Source of the DNA: Gordoniibacillus chartarius
GTDB lineage: Bacteria; Bacillota; Bacilli; Paenibacillales; NBRC-103111
Assembly: GCF_042432825.1 (NCBI RefSeq)
Contig: NZ_JBHLWN010000071.1
Coordinates: forward strand, 62,001-126,000
Direction of reading: 5' to 3'
DNA length: 64,000 nt
How positions within the stretch are numbered: the first letter of the stretch is position 1; every line of letters begins with the position of its first letter. Position numbers and translations under genes: made by a program. This document shows, piece after piece, positions 32,550 to 41,532 of the stretch. The notes under the pieces were generated by a model. The model had not been told where the DNA came from, made no database searches, and saw only the letters and a list, made by a program, of their open reading frames with translations.

Positions 32550-35500
32550 ATGTTTTTGAAACGGATCGAGCTGTCCGGATTTAAATCGTTTGCCGATAAG
32601 ACCGAGCTGGAGTTTGTGAAAGGCATTACAGCGGTTGTCGGACCGAACGGCAGCGGCAAAAGCAATATTTCGGACGGTATCCGCTGGGTGCTGGGCGAGC
32701 AGAGCGCAAAGTCGCTGCGCGGCGGCAATATGCAGGATGTTATTTTCGCCGGAAGCGATGCCAGGAAGGCGGTCAACTACGGTGAAGTGTCGCTGACGCT
32801 GGATAACGCCTCGGGTGCGCTGCCGCTTGATTTTCAAGAAGTAACGGTCACGCGCCGTGTACACCGCAGCGGAGATAGCGAATACTTAATCAATAAGCAG
32901 CCATGCAGGCTGAAAGATATAACCGAGCTGTTCATGGATACGGGGATCGGGAAGGAAGCCTATTCGATTATCGGACAAGGGCGTATCGAGGAAATCCTTA
33001 GTACGAAGTCCGAGGATCGCCGGGCGATCTTCGAAGAAGCTTCCGGTATCGTCAAATACAAATCGCGCAAGCGGGAAGCCGAGAAGAAGCTGGACGACAC
33101 GGAGCAAAATTTGCTTCGAATCCACGACCTTGTATCCGAGCTCGAGGATCAAATCGAGCCGCTGCACGAGCAGGCGGACAAGGCTACGCGCTATAAGCTG
33201 CTGAAGGAAGAGCTGAAGCACAAGGAAATTGCGATGTATGTGTATCAGATCGACCAAGTGCACGTCGCCTGGAAGGAAGCAAGCGACATCGTCGAGAGGA
33301 TGAAGAAGGAGCAGCTCGAGCTGTCGACAATCGTCAGCAAGCATGATGCCGAGCTCGAGACGCACCGGTCGGAAACGAGGCGCCTGGATGAGGAGCTGGA
33401 GGCGCTGCAGAAGGAGCTGCTGCACATTTCCGAGGAATTCGAGAAGTGTGAAGGCTACGGCGAAGTGCTGAAGGAGCGGAAAAAGAACTACGGCACCCAG
33501 CGCGAACAGCTGCTTCAATCGATTGCCCAGCAGGAGCAGCGCAAGCAGGAGAAGGAAAGCGAGCTTGCGGAAGCGAAGGAGAAGCATGCAGCGGTACAGT
33601 CACAGCTTACTCAGCTGCAGGCCCAGCTAAGTGCGGAGGAAATTCGTCTTCTCGGCGTTACCGGCGGTCTGGGCGGCAGCGCCGAGGATCAGTTGAAGGC
33701 GGAGCTGCTGGACAAGCTGAATCGGATGGCTCAGGCCCGTAACGAAATTCGGTATGCGGAGCAGCAAGCGGAAGGCTTGATCCGCAGGCTGGAGCGTCTG
33801 GACGAGGATCGCCGCAAGTGGGAAGAGCAGAAGGGTGCCATCATACAGCGAAAGACGTACCTGGAGAAGCGGCTGAACGACGCACTGCAAGCGATTGACG
33901 ACATTCGCTCGCGCTATGCGGAGGCGTCGAAGACCGCGAGTGCGAAGCAGGAAATGCTGGAACAGGCATCGCTCACCGTCCGCAAGTGGGAGCAGCGGCT
34001 CGATGCGCTTGTATCCCGCCGGGATACGATCCGCGACCTGCAAAACGATTATGACGGCTTCCAGTACGGCGTCAAAGAAGTGCTGAAAGCGAAAGGCCGC
34101 GGGCTGCGCGGGATCCGCGGCGCCGTCGCGGAGCTGCTCAAGGTGCCGGCGAATGTGGAGACCGCTGTGGAGACAGCCCTTGGAGCGGCACTCCAGAATG
34201 TCGTTGTCGAGACAGAAGCCGACGGCCGGGCGGCCATCGGCTTCCTGAAGCAGAGGCAGCTGGGACGCGCGACTTTCCTTCCGATGGACGTTATCAAAGG
34301 GCGCCCGATCGGGGAAAGCGAACGGAGCGCGATGATGAATGCGAGCGGCTTCGTCGGCGTGGCGGTGGATCTGGTCGCTTTCGATAAGGAGTATGCGAAT
34401 ATTTTCTCCAATTTGCTGGGCAGCGTAGTTGTAGCCGAGACGTTGGAGGATGCCAACCGGATTGCCGCCAGAGCCGGCTACCGTTACAGAGTCGTTACGC
34501 TGGAGGGCGATATCGTCAATCCCGGCGGCTCGATGACCGGCGGCAGCCTGCAGAAGAAGACGGCCAATTTGCTCGGCCGCGGCCGGCAAATTGAAGAGCT
34601 GGAGAATGAAATTCGCGAAGCGGAGAAGCAGCTCGGCGATTTGCGCAGCAAGGGCGAACGGCTGCGCAAGGAGATCGCCGCCGATAATAACGGCCTGGAA
34701 GCGCTCCGTCAGGAAAGCGAGCAGGCGCGAATCGTGGAGCAGCAAGTTCGTGCGGCGCTGCAGCCGCTGGAAAACGAGGCGCGCACGGTGAACGAGCAGC
34801 TGGAGCTGGACAAGCAGGACCGGGAATCGCTTCAGCGCGAGCAGGCGGATTCGCTGCGCAAGGCGGCGGAGGCGAAAGAGCTGCTGGAGCAGCTGACGGC
34901 TGAAGAAGCGGCGCTGCAGGAGGCGATCCGAACCGCCGAGCAGGCGAGGAAGGCCAGCGAAAGCGAGAAGGAAGCGCTGATGTCGCAGCTCACCGACCTA
35001 AAGGTGAAAGTGGCTTCCGTCTCCCAAGAGAAACAGTCGCTGCAGGATCTCGTTCGCCGGGCCCAGCAGGACTTATCGGCGATTGAGCTGGAGCTGGGGA
35101 GCAATCGGGAGCGGCTTGCCGCAATGGAACATGAAATGGATACCCATGATGAGGAGAACGTGCGCCAAATCGAGCAGTTAAACGAGCTGAAGCTGAAGAA
35201 GCAGCAATGCTCGGAGGGGATTGATTTCAAGCGGGCGGAACGAGCCGAATGGCTGCGCAAGCTCGAATCGGAGGAGAACGAGACAAGAGAGCAGCGCTTG
35301 CAGCTGAAGCAAGTGGAGGAGCGGCTTCATCAGAACGAGGTCAAGGTGAATCGACTCGATGTGGAGCTTGACAACTTGCTCAAGAAGCTCGCGGAAGAGT
35401 ACGAGCTCGGCTATGAGCTGGCGAAGGAGCGATATCCGGTGCCGGAGGACGTTGCGGGCACGCAGCTTAAGGTGCGGGAGCTCAAGCGCGAGATCTCCTC

Positions 35501-36119
35501 GCTCGGCACGGTCAACCTCGGCGCGATCGAAGAATTTGCCCGCGTGAGCGAACGCTACGAGTTTCTTACATCGCAGAAGAACGATTTGATCGAGGCCAAG
35601 ACAGCGCTGTACGGTGTCATTCGCGAGATGGATCAAGAGATGTCGAAGCGGTTCCGCTCGACGTTCGACCTGATCCGCTCCCACTTTGTCGTCGTCTTCG
35701 CCAAGCTGTTCGGCGGCGGACGGGCGGACTTGATCTTAAGCGATCCGGACGACCTGCTGAACACGGGGATTGAAATTGTCGCTCAGCCTCCGGGCAAGAA
35801 GCTGCAAAATCTGCAGCTGCTCTCCGGCGGCGAGCGGGCGCTGACGGCGATCGGGCTGCTGTTCTCAATCCTGCGCGTCAAGCCCGTGCCGTTCTGCGTC
35901 TTGGATGAAGTGGAAGCGGCGCTCGATGAGGCGAACGTAACCCGGTTCGCGGAATATTTGCGGGAGTTTTCAGAGACGACCCAGTTTATCGTCGTTACGC
36001 ACCGCAAAGGGACGATGGAGGAAGCCGACGTCCTGTACGGCGTAACGATGCAGGAAGGCGGCGTTTCCAAGCTTGTCTCCGTCCGTCTCGAGGACGAAGA
36101 GGCTATCATGGGAGCGTAA
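32550..36119 (+). CDS. smc: Chromosome partition protein SMC
   Basis: Core ATPase of the bacterial condensin that acts with ScpA-ScpB (genes at 14.9-16.3 kb). It has 1189 residues. Walker A is GPNGSGKSN (31-39). Coiled coil runs from about 170 to 500 and 670 to 1000, with the hinge between (GIRGAVAELLKVP ... NPGGSMTGGSLQ). The signature motif LSGGERAL begins at 1091 and Walker B VLDEVEAALDE spans about 1117-1127. ATG 32550 follows GAGGTGGAATAGC. It is followed by ftsY after 50 bases, as in Bacillus. Confidence 0.97.
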   Translation: MFLKRIELSGFKSFADKTELEFVKGITAVVGPNGSGKSNISDGIRWVLGEQSAKSLRGGNMQDVIFAGSDARKAVNYGEVSLTLDNASGALPLDFQEVTVTRRVHRSGDSEYLINKQPCRLKDITELFMDTGIGKEAYSIIGQGRIEEILSTKSEDRRAIFEEASGIVKYKSRKREAEKKLDDTEQNLLRIHDLVSELEDQIEPLHEQADKATRYKLLKEELKHKEIAMYVYQIDQVHVAWKEASDIVERMKKEQLELSTIVSKHDAELETHRSETRRLDEELEALQKELLHISEEFEKCEGYGEVLKERKKNYGTQREQLLQSIAQQEQRKQEKESELAEAKEKHAAVQSQLTQLQAQLSAEEIRLLGVTGGLGGSAEDQLKAELLDKLNRMAQARNEIRYAEQQAEGLIRRLERLDEDRRKWEEQKGAIIQRKTYLEKRLNDALQAIDDIRSRYAEASKTASAKQEMLEQASLTVRKWEQRLDALVSRRDTIRDLQNDYDGFQYGVKEVLKAKGRGLRGIRGAVAELLKVPANVETAVETALGAALQNVVVETEADGRAAIGFLKQRQLGRATFLPMDVIKGRPIGESERSAMMNASGFVGVAVDLVAFDKEYANIFSNLLGSVVVAETLEDANRIAARAGYRYRVVTLEGDIVNPGGSMTGGSLQKKTANLLGRGRQIEELENEIREAEKQLGDLRSKGERLRKEIAADNNGLEALRQESEQARIVEQQVRAALQPLENEARTVNEQLELDKQDRESLQREQADSLRKAAEAKELLEQLTAEEAALQEAIRTAEQARKASESEKEALMSQLTDLKVKVASVSQEKQSLQDLVRRAQQDLSAIELELGSNRERLAAMEHEMDTHDEENVRQIEQLNELKLKKQQCSEGIDFKRAERAEWLRKLESEENETREQRLQLKQVEERLHQNEVKVNRLDVELDNLLKKLAEEYELGYELAKERYPVPEDVAGTQLKVRELKREISSLGTVNLGAIEEFARVSERYEFLTSQKNDLIEAKTALYGVIREMDQEMSKRFRSTFDLIRSHFVVVFAKLFGGGRADLILSDPDDLLNTGIEIVAQPPGKKLQNLQLLSGGERALTAIGLLFSILRVKPVPFCVLDEVEAALDEANVTRFAEYLREFSETTQFIVVTHRKGTMEEADVLYGVTMQEGGVSKLVSVRLEDEEAIMGA

Positions 36120-36169
36120 GGGCCATACTGGTATACTAAGGCATAGTGCTATTTACGGGAGTGAACGTT

Positions 36170-37159
36170 GTGAGCTTCTTTAAACGATTAAGGGAAAGCA
36201 TTTCCTCCAAGGCGGAGGCGGTAACGAACAAGTTCAAGGAAGGCCTGGCCAAAACGCGCAGCGCTTTCATCGACCGGATGGACGATCTATTCCGCCGCCG
36301 GAAGAAAATCGACGAAGAATTTTACGAAGAGCTGGAAGAAATTATGATCGGTGCCGACGTAGGCGTGAACACGGTCATGGAGCTGATCGACGGACTTCGT
36401 GCCGAAGTGAAGAAACGCCGCATCGAAGATCCGCAGGAACTGCAGCCGATTCTTTCCGAGCGGCTGATCGAGCTGCTGCGCGGCGACGAGAAGGTCGGAC
36501 TTCGTTATGCGGACAGCGGCCTGACCGTCATTCTGTTCGTCGGCGTCAACGGCGTCGGCAAAACGACGACGATCGGCAAGCTGGCGCATCAAATGAAATC
36601 CGAAGGCAAGAAAGTGCTGCTGGCCGCCGGCGATACGTTCCGGGCCGGAGCGATCGAGCAGCTTGAAATGTGGGGACAGCGAGTCGGTGTAGACGTGATC
36701 AAGCAGTCGGCAGGCTCCGACCCGGCGGCTGTAATGTACGACGCAATCCAGGCAGCGAAGAGCCGCGGCGTCGATGTGCTGCTGTGCGATACGGCGGGAC
36801 GTCTGCAGAACAAGGTCAACCTGATGGAGGAGCTGCACAAAATATACCGGGTCATCCGCCGCGAAATTCCGGATGCGCCGCATGAAGCACTGCTGGTGCT
36901 GGACGCGACAATGGGGCAGAACGCCCTACAGCAGGCGAAGCTGTTCGGCGATAAGACGGGGCTGACCGGCCTCGTGCTGACGAAGCTCGACGGAACGGCC
37001 AAGGGCGGGATCGTCGTAGCGATCCGCCAAGAGCTGGACCTGCCGGTCAAATTTGTCGGACTTGGCGAGAAGATGGACGATCTGCAGCCGTTCGATTCGG
37101 AGCAGTTCGTGAATGCGCTGTTTACGAAATGGGCGTCGGCGGAAGCGGAGAAAGCGTAA
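36170..37159 (+). CDS. ftsY: Signal recognition particle receptor FtsY
   Basis: GTPase receptor that docks SRP-ribosome complexes at the membrane. It has 329 residues, lacking the long acidic A domain of E. coli FtsY. The basic amphipathic N-terminus (MSFFKRLRESISSKAEAV) probably mediates lipid binding. The NG domain has G1 GVNGVGKTT (125-133), DTAGRLQNK and the TKLDGTAKGG guanine-specificity loop. The GTG start at 36170 follows GGGAGTGAAC. Its SRP partner ffh lies 0.7 kb downstream. Confidence 0.96.
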   Translation: MSFFKRLRESISSKAEAVTNKFKEGLAKTRSAFIDRMDDLFRRRKKIDEEFYEELEEIMIGADVGVNTVMELIDGLRAEVKKRRIEDPQELQPILSERLIELLRGDEKVGLRYADSGLTVILFVGVNGVGKTTTIGKLAHQMKSEGKKVLLAAGDTFRAGAIEQLEMWGQRVGVDVIKQSAGSDPAAVMYDAIQAAKSRGVDVLLCDTAGRLQNKVNLMEELHKIYRVIRREIPDAPHEALLVLDATMGQNALQQAKLFGDKTGLTGLVLTKLDGTAKGGIVVAIRQELDLPVKFVGLGEKMDDLQPFDSEQFVNALFTKWASAEAEKA

Positions 37160-37316
37160 CAAGGGAAAGCCATAGCGAAGTTTGCGTATCGGGGAAGGAC
37201 TAACTGGGGGAAGGCAAAACAAAGGTTGGCGTAACGGAGAAGCGTACCCAGGGAAAAGCCGACGCTTCTGTTCGCTCTGAAGCGCCTGCAGAGCTTAACA
37301 AGTGTTAGCCGGGGTT

Positions 37317-37360
37317 AGGCGTCAACAGATAGCGGCACATGCCGCAGGCTGTTGACGCCT
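37317..37360. terminator. Long two-tier hairpin after ftsY
   Basis: AGGCGTCAACA (37317-37327) pairs perfectly with TGTTGACGCCT (37350-37360), and an inner stem GCGGCA/TGCCGC tops it. The T tail is poor (ATTGATTT), so it may end transcription inefficiently or be a structural element. Confidence 0.55.
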
Positions 37361-37419
37361 ATTGATTTGCCCATAAATCGAGCAGTCTAGAAACATTCCA
37401 CACTGACAAGGTAAAAGCC

Positions 37420-37448
37420 TTGACATTGATCTTTGAATACAGTACACT
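37420..37448 (+). promoter_or_regulatory. Sigma-A promoter of ylxM-ffh
   Basis: TTGACA (37420-37425), 17 bases, TACACT (37443-37448). Confidence 0.7.
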
Positions 37449-37517
37449 AAGAAACGTTGTTGCGAGTGTCAAGGGGAAAGACTTGACGGCGGAAGTTGTC
37501 CGAAGGGGGTACATACC

Positions 37518-37868
37518 GTGCCGGAAGACAATGTGTTGGAGAAGACGAACCGCATTAACCTGCTGTTCGATTTCTATGAGCCGCTCCTGACGGAGAAGCA
37601 GCGGACGACGCTGCAGCTGTACGTTCATGACGATTATTCGCTAGGCGAAATTGCCGAGCATTTCGAAGTGAGCCGTCAGGCGATTTACGAGCATGTGAAG
37701 CGCGCAGAGCAGACGCTGTACGATTACGAAGCCAAGCTGGGGCTGCTGCGAAAGCACGAGGAGCGCCTTAAGCTGGCGGAGGAAGCGCAGTCCTACTTGA
37801 ACCGGCTTGAGCCGGAGGCGAGGGGCCGAATCGGCGAGCTGCTCCAAGCGATTGTGAATATGGATTAG
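37518..37868 (+). CDS. ylxM: YlxM, putative DNA-binding protein of the SRP operon
   Basis: A 116-residue helix-turn-helix protein (UPF0122). The region DYSLGEIAEHFEVSRQAIYEHVKRAEQTL resembles sigma region 4. YlxM-like proteins are encoded just before ffh throughout Firmicutes and, in streptococci, modulate SRP GTPase activity. The GTG at 37518 follows GAAGGGGG. The ffh start is 13 bases after its stop, in agreement with joint expression. Confidence 0.95.
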   Translation: MPEDNVLEKTNRINLLFDFYEPLLTEKQRTTLQLYVHDDYSLGEIAEHFEVSRQAIYEHVKRAEQTLYDYEAKLGLLRKHEERLKLAEEAQSYLNRLEPEARGRIGELLQAIVNMD

Positions 37869-37881
37869 AGGTGAGCCGACT

Positions 37882-39252
37882 ATGCCGTTCGAAGGCTTGG
37901 CATCCCGGTTGCAGAACGTGTTCGGCAAGCTTCGCTCGAAGGGCAAGCTGTCCGAGGACGACGTGAACGACGCGCTCCGCGAAGTGCGTCTCGCACTGCT
38001 GGAAGCGGACGTTAATTTCAAAGTCGTCAAAGATTTTATCGCGAAGATTCGCGACCGTGCCGTCGGGCAGGAAGTCATGAAGAGCTTTACGCCGGGCATG
38101 GTCGTCGTCGATATCGTGAACAAAGAGCTGACCGCCTTGATGGGCGGAGCGCAAAGCAAGCTGGCTCGTTCGAACCGGCCGCCGACGGTCATAATGATGG
38201 CCGGTCTGCAAGGGGCGGGTAAGACGACGTCAGCCGGCAAGCTGGCGAAAGTGCTGAAGAAGGAAAATCACCGGCCTCTGCTCGTCGCCGCCGATATCTA
38301 CCGCCCTGCGGCGATCAAGCAGCTTCAGGTGCTCGGCGAGCAGCTTCAGGTGCCTGTGTTCGCATTAGGCGACAAGGTGAATCCGGTCGATATCGCGAAG
38401 CAAGGTCTTCAGCATGCGAAGGATAACGGCAACGACTACGTCATTATCGATACGGCCGGCCGCTTGCAAATCGACGAAGCGTTGATGGAAGAGCTGAAGA
38501 ATATCCGCGAGGAAGTAAAGCCGGACGAGACGCTGCTCGTCATCGACTCGATGGCGGGTCAAGAAGCGGTCAACGTCGCGCAGAGCTTCCACCAGCAGCT
38601 GGAGCTGACCGGCGTTATCTTGACGAAGCTCGATTCCGATACGCGCGGCGGTGCAGCTTTGTCGGTCAGAGCCGTTACCGGCCTGCCGATCAAGTACGCG
38701 GCAACCGGCGAGAAGCTGGATGCGCTGGAGCCGTTCCATCCGGACCGGATGGCGTCGCGGATTCTCGGTATGGGCGACATGCTGTCGCTGATCGAGAAAG
38801 CGCAGGAAGGCATCGATGCCGAGAAGGCGAAAGAGATGGAGCGCAAGATGCGCAAAGCCGAATTCACCTTCGAGGATTTCCTGGAGCAGATGGAGCAGGT
38901 CAAGAAGATGGGGCCGCTCGATCAAATTCTCGAGATGCTGCCCGGCGCCGGCAAAATGAAGGGTATGCAGAACGTCAAAGTGGACGAGAAGCAGATCGAC
39001 CGCGTACAGGCGATTGTCCGTTCCATGACGAAGCAGGAGAAGCTGAAGCCGGAAATCATCAACGCAAGCCGCCGTCAACGTATTGCGAAGGGCAGCGGTA
39101 CGACGGTAGCCGATGTCAATCGTCTCCTCAAGCAATTCGAAGAGATGAAGAAGATGATGAAGCAGCTCTCCAGCATGATGGGGCCGAAGGGTATGAAAAA
39201 CCTTAAGAGCCTGAAGGGCAAAATGGGCGGAGGCCGGCGGTTCCCGTTCTAA
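37882..39252 (+). CDS. ffh: Signal recognition particle protein Ffh (SRP54)
   Basis: GTPase of SRP that binds signal sequences and the SRP RNA. It has 456 residues: N domain, G domain with GLQGAGKTT (108-116), DTAGRLQID and TKLDSDTRGG, and the Met-rich M domain (about 330-456) ending GPKGMKNLKSLKGKMGGGRRFPF (several Met before it in EMKKMMKQLSSMM). All expected motifs are intact. The order ylxM-ffh-rpsP matches Bacillus. Confidence 0.97.
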   Translation: MPFEGLASRLQNVFGKLRSKGKLSEDDVNDALREVRLALLEADVNFKVVKDFIAKIRDRAVGQEVMKSFTPGMVVVDIVNKELTALMGGAQSKLARSNRPPTVIMMAGLQGAGKTTSAGKLAKVLKKENHRPLLVAADIYRPAAIKQLQVLGEQLQVPVFALGDKVNPVDIAKQGLQHAKDNGNDYVIIDTAGRLQIDEALMEELKNIREEVKPDETLLVIDSMAGQEAVNVAQSFHQQLELTGVILTKLDSDTRGGAALSVRAVTGLPIKYAATGEKLDALEPFHPDRMASRILGMGDMLSLIEKAQEGIDAEKAKEMERKMRKAEFTFEDFLEQMEQVKKMGPLDQILEMLPGAGKMKGMQNVKVDEKQIDRVQAIVRSMTKQEKLKPEIINASRRQRIAKGSGTTVADVNRLLKQFEEMKKMMKQLSSMMGPKGMKNLKSLKGKMGGGRRFPF

Positions 39253-39288
39253 TAGAGCAAGTTTATTCTGATGAGGAGGTGAAACATC

Positions 39289-39561
39289 ATGGCAGTTCGC
39301 ATTCGTCTGAAGCGGATGGGCGCGCACAAAGCACCGTTTTACCGTGTCGTTGTGTCCGACTCCCGTTCCCCGCGTGACGGTCGTTTTATCGAGGAAATCG
39401 GTTACTACAATCCGGTAGCTCAGCCTGCCGTTGTCAACATCGATGAAGAGAAAGCTCTCAAGTGGCTGACAACCGGCGCGCAGCCGTCCGATACCGTACG
39501 CAGCTTGTTCTCCAAGCAAGGTCTGATGACAAAATTCCACGAGCTTAAGCTGCAGAAGTAA
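39289..39561 (+). CDS. rpsP: 30S ribosomal protein S16
   Basis: The 90-residue S16 protein, beginning MAVRIRLKRMGAHKAPFYRV, with the conserved SRSPRDGRFIEEIGYYNP stretch. It binds 16S rRNA early in 30S assembly. ATG 39289 has GAGGAGGTGAAAC upstream. It is part of the SRP/ribosome maturation operon, with khpA following after 29 bases. Confidence 0.97.
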   Translation: MAVRIRLKRMGAHKAPFYRVVVSDSRSPRDGRFIEEIGYYNPVAQPAVVNIDEEKALKWLTTGAQPSDTVRSLFSKQGLMTKFHELKLQK

Positions 39562-39590
39562 TTGCAGTTGGGCTACAACCGGAGGCTCTT

Positions 39591-39821
39591 ATGAAGGATC
39601 TGATCCTCGTCATTGCCAAAGCGTTAGTGGACCACCCGGACGATGTGCGCGTTCGTGTCGTCGAACACGATGCGAGCGTCACGTACGAGCTGTCGGTAAA
39701 TCCTGCGGACGTGGGCAAAATTATCGGCAAGCAAGGGCGCATCGCCAAATCGATCCGCACGGTCGTCACTTCGGCGGCGGTGAAGGAATCGAAACGGGTT
39801 AACGTGGAAATCGTATCATAA
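39591..39821 (+). CDS. khpA: KH-domain RNA-binding protein KhpA (YlqC)
   Basis: A 76-residue single KH domain with the GxxG loop as GKQG (46-49) in VGKIIGKQGRIAKSIR. KhpA pairs with KhpB (Jag) and binds many RNAs, influencing cell division in pneumococci. ATG 39591 follows GGAGGCTCTT. A perfect terminator follows, splitting the ribosomal operon from rimM-trmD; ylqD of Bacillus, which should lie between, is absent. Confidence 0.94.
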   Translation: MKDLILVIAKALVDHPDDVRVRVVEHDASVTYELSVNPADVGKIIGKQGRIAKSIRTVVTSAAVKESKRVNVEIVS

Positions 39822-39825
39822 GGGG

Positions 39826-39855
39826 AAAGGTTAGGATACGATCCTAACCTTTTTT
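39826..39855 (+). terminator. Rho-independent terminator after khpA
   Basis: AAAGGTTAGGAT, ACG, ATCCTAACCTTT form a perfect 12-bp stem, followed by a T run. Confidence 0.9.
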
Positions 39856-39881
39856 CTATTTGCGTAAAGGGGGCATGAAGC

Positions 39882-40397
39882 ATGTCCGACAAGCTGTATA
39901 CGGTTGGGAAAATCGTCAATACGCACGGCATTCGGGGCGAGCTGAAAATATGGCCGCAAACCGACTTTGCGGAGGAGCGGTTCGAGAAGGGCAGCGAGCT
40001 CGTGATCGAAACGCCGAACGGCACCTGCGTACCGGTTAGCGTAGAAACTTCAAGAATACATAAGAACATGGTGCTCGTTAAATTTAAGCAGTTCGATAAT
40101 ATCAACGAGTGCGAAAAGTATAAGGGCAGCCTGCTCAAGGTTGAAGAAAAGTATTTGGGTGAGCTGAACGAGGGCGAGTATTATTACCACGAAATCATCG
40201 GCTGCAAAGTCGTTACCGAAGAAGGCCAAGAGCTCGGGACGATCACCGAAATACTGACTCCGGGAGCCAATGACGTATGGGTAGTGAAGCCGCCGAAAGG
40301 GAAAGAAGTGCTGCTGCCCGTTATCGACGATGTTGTGCTTGAAGTCGATGTTGCGTCCAAGCTTGTCCGTGTACGTCTGCTGGAAGGATTGATTTAA
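39882..40397 (+). CDS. rimM: Ribosome maturation factor RimM
   Basis: Assists late 30S assembly near S19. It has 171 residues: N-terminal RimM barrel (VGKIVNTHGIRGELKIWPQTDF) and C-terminal PRC-barrel (EYYYHEIIGCKVVTEEG, GANDVWVVKPPKGKEVLLPV). ATG 39882 is preceded by AAAGGGGG. It is directly followed by trmD after three bases. Confidence 0.96.
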   Translation: MSDKLYTVGKIVNTHGIRGELKIWPQTDFAEERFEKGSELVIETPNGTCVPVSVETSRIHKNMVLVKFKQFDNINECEKYKGSLLKVEEKYLGELNEGEYYYHEIIGCKVVTEEGQELGTITEILTPGANDVWVVKPPKGKEVLLPVIDDVVLEVDVASKLVRVRLLEGLI

Positions 40398-40400
40398 CCG

Positions 40401-41378
40401 ATGAGAATCGATGTGCTGACGTTGTTCCCTGCGATGTTCGAAGGCGTGTTCGGCTCCTCGATCCTCGGGAAAGCGCGGGATAAAGGGCTGGTGGAGCTGA
40501 ATACGGTCAACTTCCGCGACTATGCGACGAACAAGCACAATACGGTCGATGACGCACCGTACGGCGGCGGCGGCGGCATGGTGCTCAAGCCGGAGCCGAT
40601 CTTTGCGGCGGTCGAGGATGTGCTGGCCAAGGCGGAAGAAGCGCGCAGGCGATCGGCGCGCGTTGGCGGATCGGGGGCTGCTGAAGCTGCCGGCGAAACG
40701 GAAACAGTGGGTGCCGAGGGGATAGCCCCGGAAGCAGGTGCGGTGAAAACTGCGGAAGCTGTGCGGAAAGTGGGAGCGGTGGATATAACGGGAGCTGCCG
40801 GTGTGGAAGGGGCGGAGTCGGACAATGGCCGTAACGGGGGACACTCTAGAGAGCGGACGGCAAAACGTCCGCGTGTCATTCTGATGTGCCCTCAGGGCGA
40901 GACGTTCACGCAGCGTAAAGCCGAGGAGCTGGCCGGCGAGGAGCATTTGATTTTCATCTGCGGCCACTACGAAGGGTATGACGAACGAATCCGCGAGCAC
41001 CTCGTTACGGACGAGCTTTCCATCGGCGATTATGTACTGACGGGCGGAGAGCTGCCGTCGATGGTCATGATCGATAGCATCGTAAGGCTGCTTCCCGGCG
41101 TGCTCGGCAACGAGACGTCGGCTGTCACCGATTCGTTCAGTACGGGTCTGCTCGAATACCCGCATTATACGCGTCCTGCATCGTTCCGCGGCTGGGACGT
41201 ACCGGACGTGCTGATTTCGGGACATCATGAAAATGTCGCCAAATGGCGGCACAAAATGTCGCTGCTGCGGACGGCCGAGCGCCGGCCGGACCTGCTGACA
41301 GACCGCGAGCTGGATAAGAATGAGCGGTCGTGGCTGGCCGAGTGGGAGAAGGAACGTCAAGGCAAACGAGAATCGTAA
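40401..41378 (+). CDS. trmD: tRNA (guanine(37)-N1)-methyltransferase with a low-complexity insertion
   Basis: Methylates G37 of tRNAs with G36, preventing frameshifts. Residues 1-78 (DVLTLFPAMFEG, DDAPYGGGGGMVLKPEPIF) and 156-325 (PRVILMCPQGETFTQRKAEEL, ICGHYEGYDERI, SIGDYVLTGGELPSMVMIDS) are ordinary TrmD with the trefoil SAM site and the catalytic Asp in the C-terminal part. Residues about 79-155 are an insertion of Ala, Gly, Glu and Val, with a few charged residues, not found in the family I know; total length is 325 instead of about 245. The reading frame is intact through the insertion. Confidence 0.94.
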   Translation: MRIDVLTLFPAMFEGVFGSSILGKARDKGLVELNTVNFRDYATNKHNTVDDAPYGGGGGMVLKPEPIFAAVEDVLAKAEEARRRSARVGGSGAAEAAGETETVGAEGIAPEAGAVKTAEAVRKVGAVDITGAAGVEGAESDNGRNGGHSRERTAKRPRVILMCPQGETFTQRKAEELAGEEHLIFICGHYEGYDERIREHLVTDELSIGDYVLTGGELPSMVMIDSIVRLLPGVLGNETSAVTDSFSTGLLEYPHYTRPASFRGWDVPDVLISGHHENVAKWRHKMSLLRTAERRPDLLTDRELDKNERSWLAEWEKERQGKRES

Positions 41379-41386
41379 TGTTGCGC

Positions 41387-41415
41387 TTGATTTTTATGTC
41401 TAGTAATGTTATTAT
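41387..41415 (+). promoter_or_regulatory. Sigma-A promoter of rplS
   Basis: TTGATT (41387-41392), 17 bases, TATTAT (41410-41415). Confidence 0.6.
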
Positions 41416-41419
41416 ATTG

Positions 41420-41530
41420 AACGTTGCGAATTTCGCAAAATGATCGAATACGGTGGTCCTCTACGCATAACTCGATCGTCAATAGGACGATGAGGCGCAA
41501 GAACACCTGTGTGGAAGGAGGTCGAGTCAT
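41420..41530 (+). ncRNA. Possible L19 leader RNA
   Basis: A leader of about 110 bases lies between the promoter and rplS. It contains GGTGGTCCTCT ... ATAGGACGATGAGG and CGATC/GATCG pairings and ends at the ribosome binding site AAGGAGG. B. subtilis rplS has a structured L19 leader at the same place. I rely on context and possible pairings, not on a covariance match. Confidence 0.4.
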
Positions 41531-41532
41531 CA

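Larger units (their letters stand above)
37160..37517 (+). other. Intergenic region before the SRP operon
   Basis: In 358 bases no gene is supported. The left part is purine rich with repeated GGGAAAG/GGGGAAGG motifs, then a small stem at 37263-37284, the long hairpin at 37317-37360, and a good promoter at 37420-37448 for ylxM-ffh. Confidence 0.6.
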
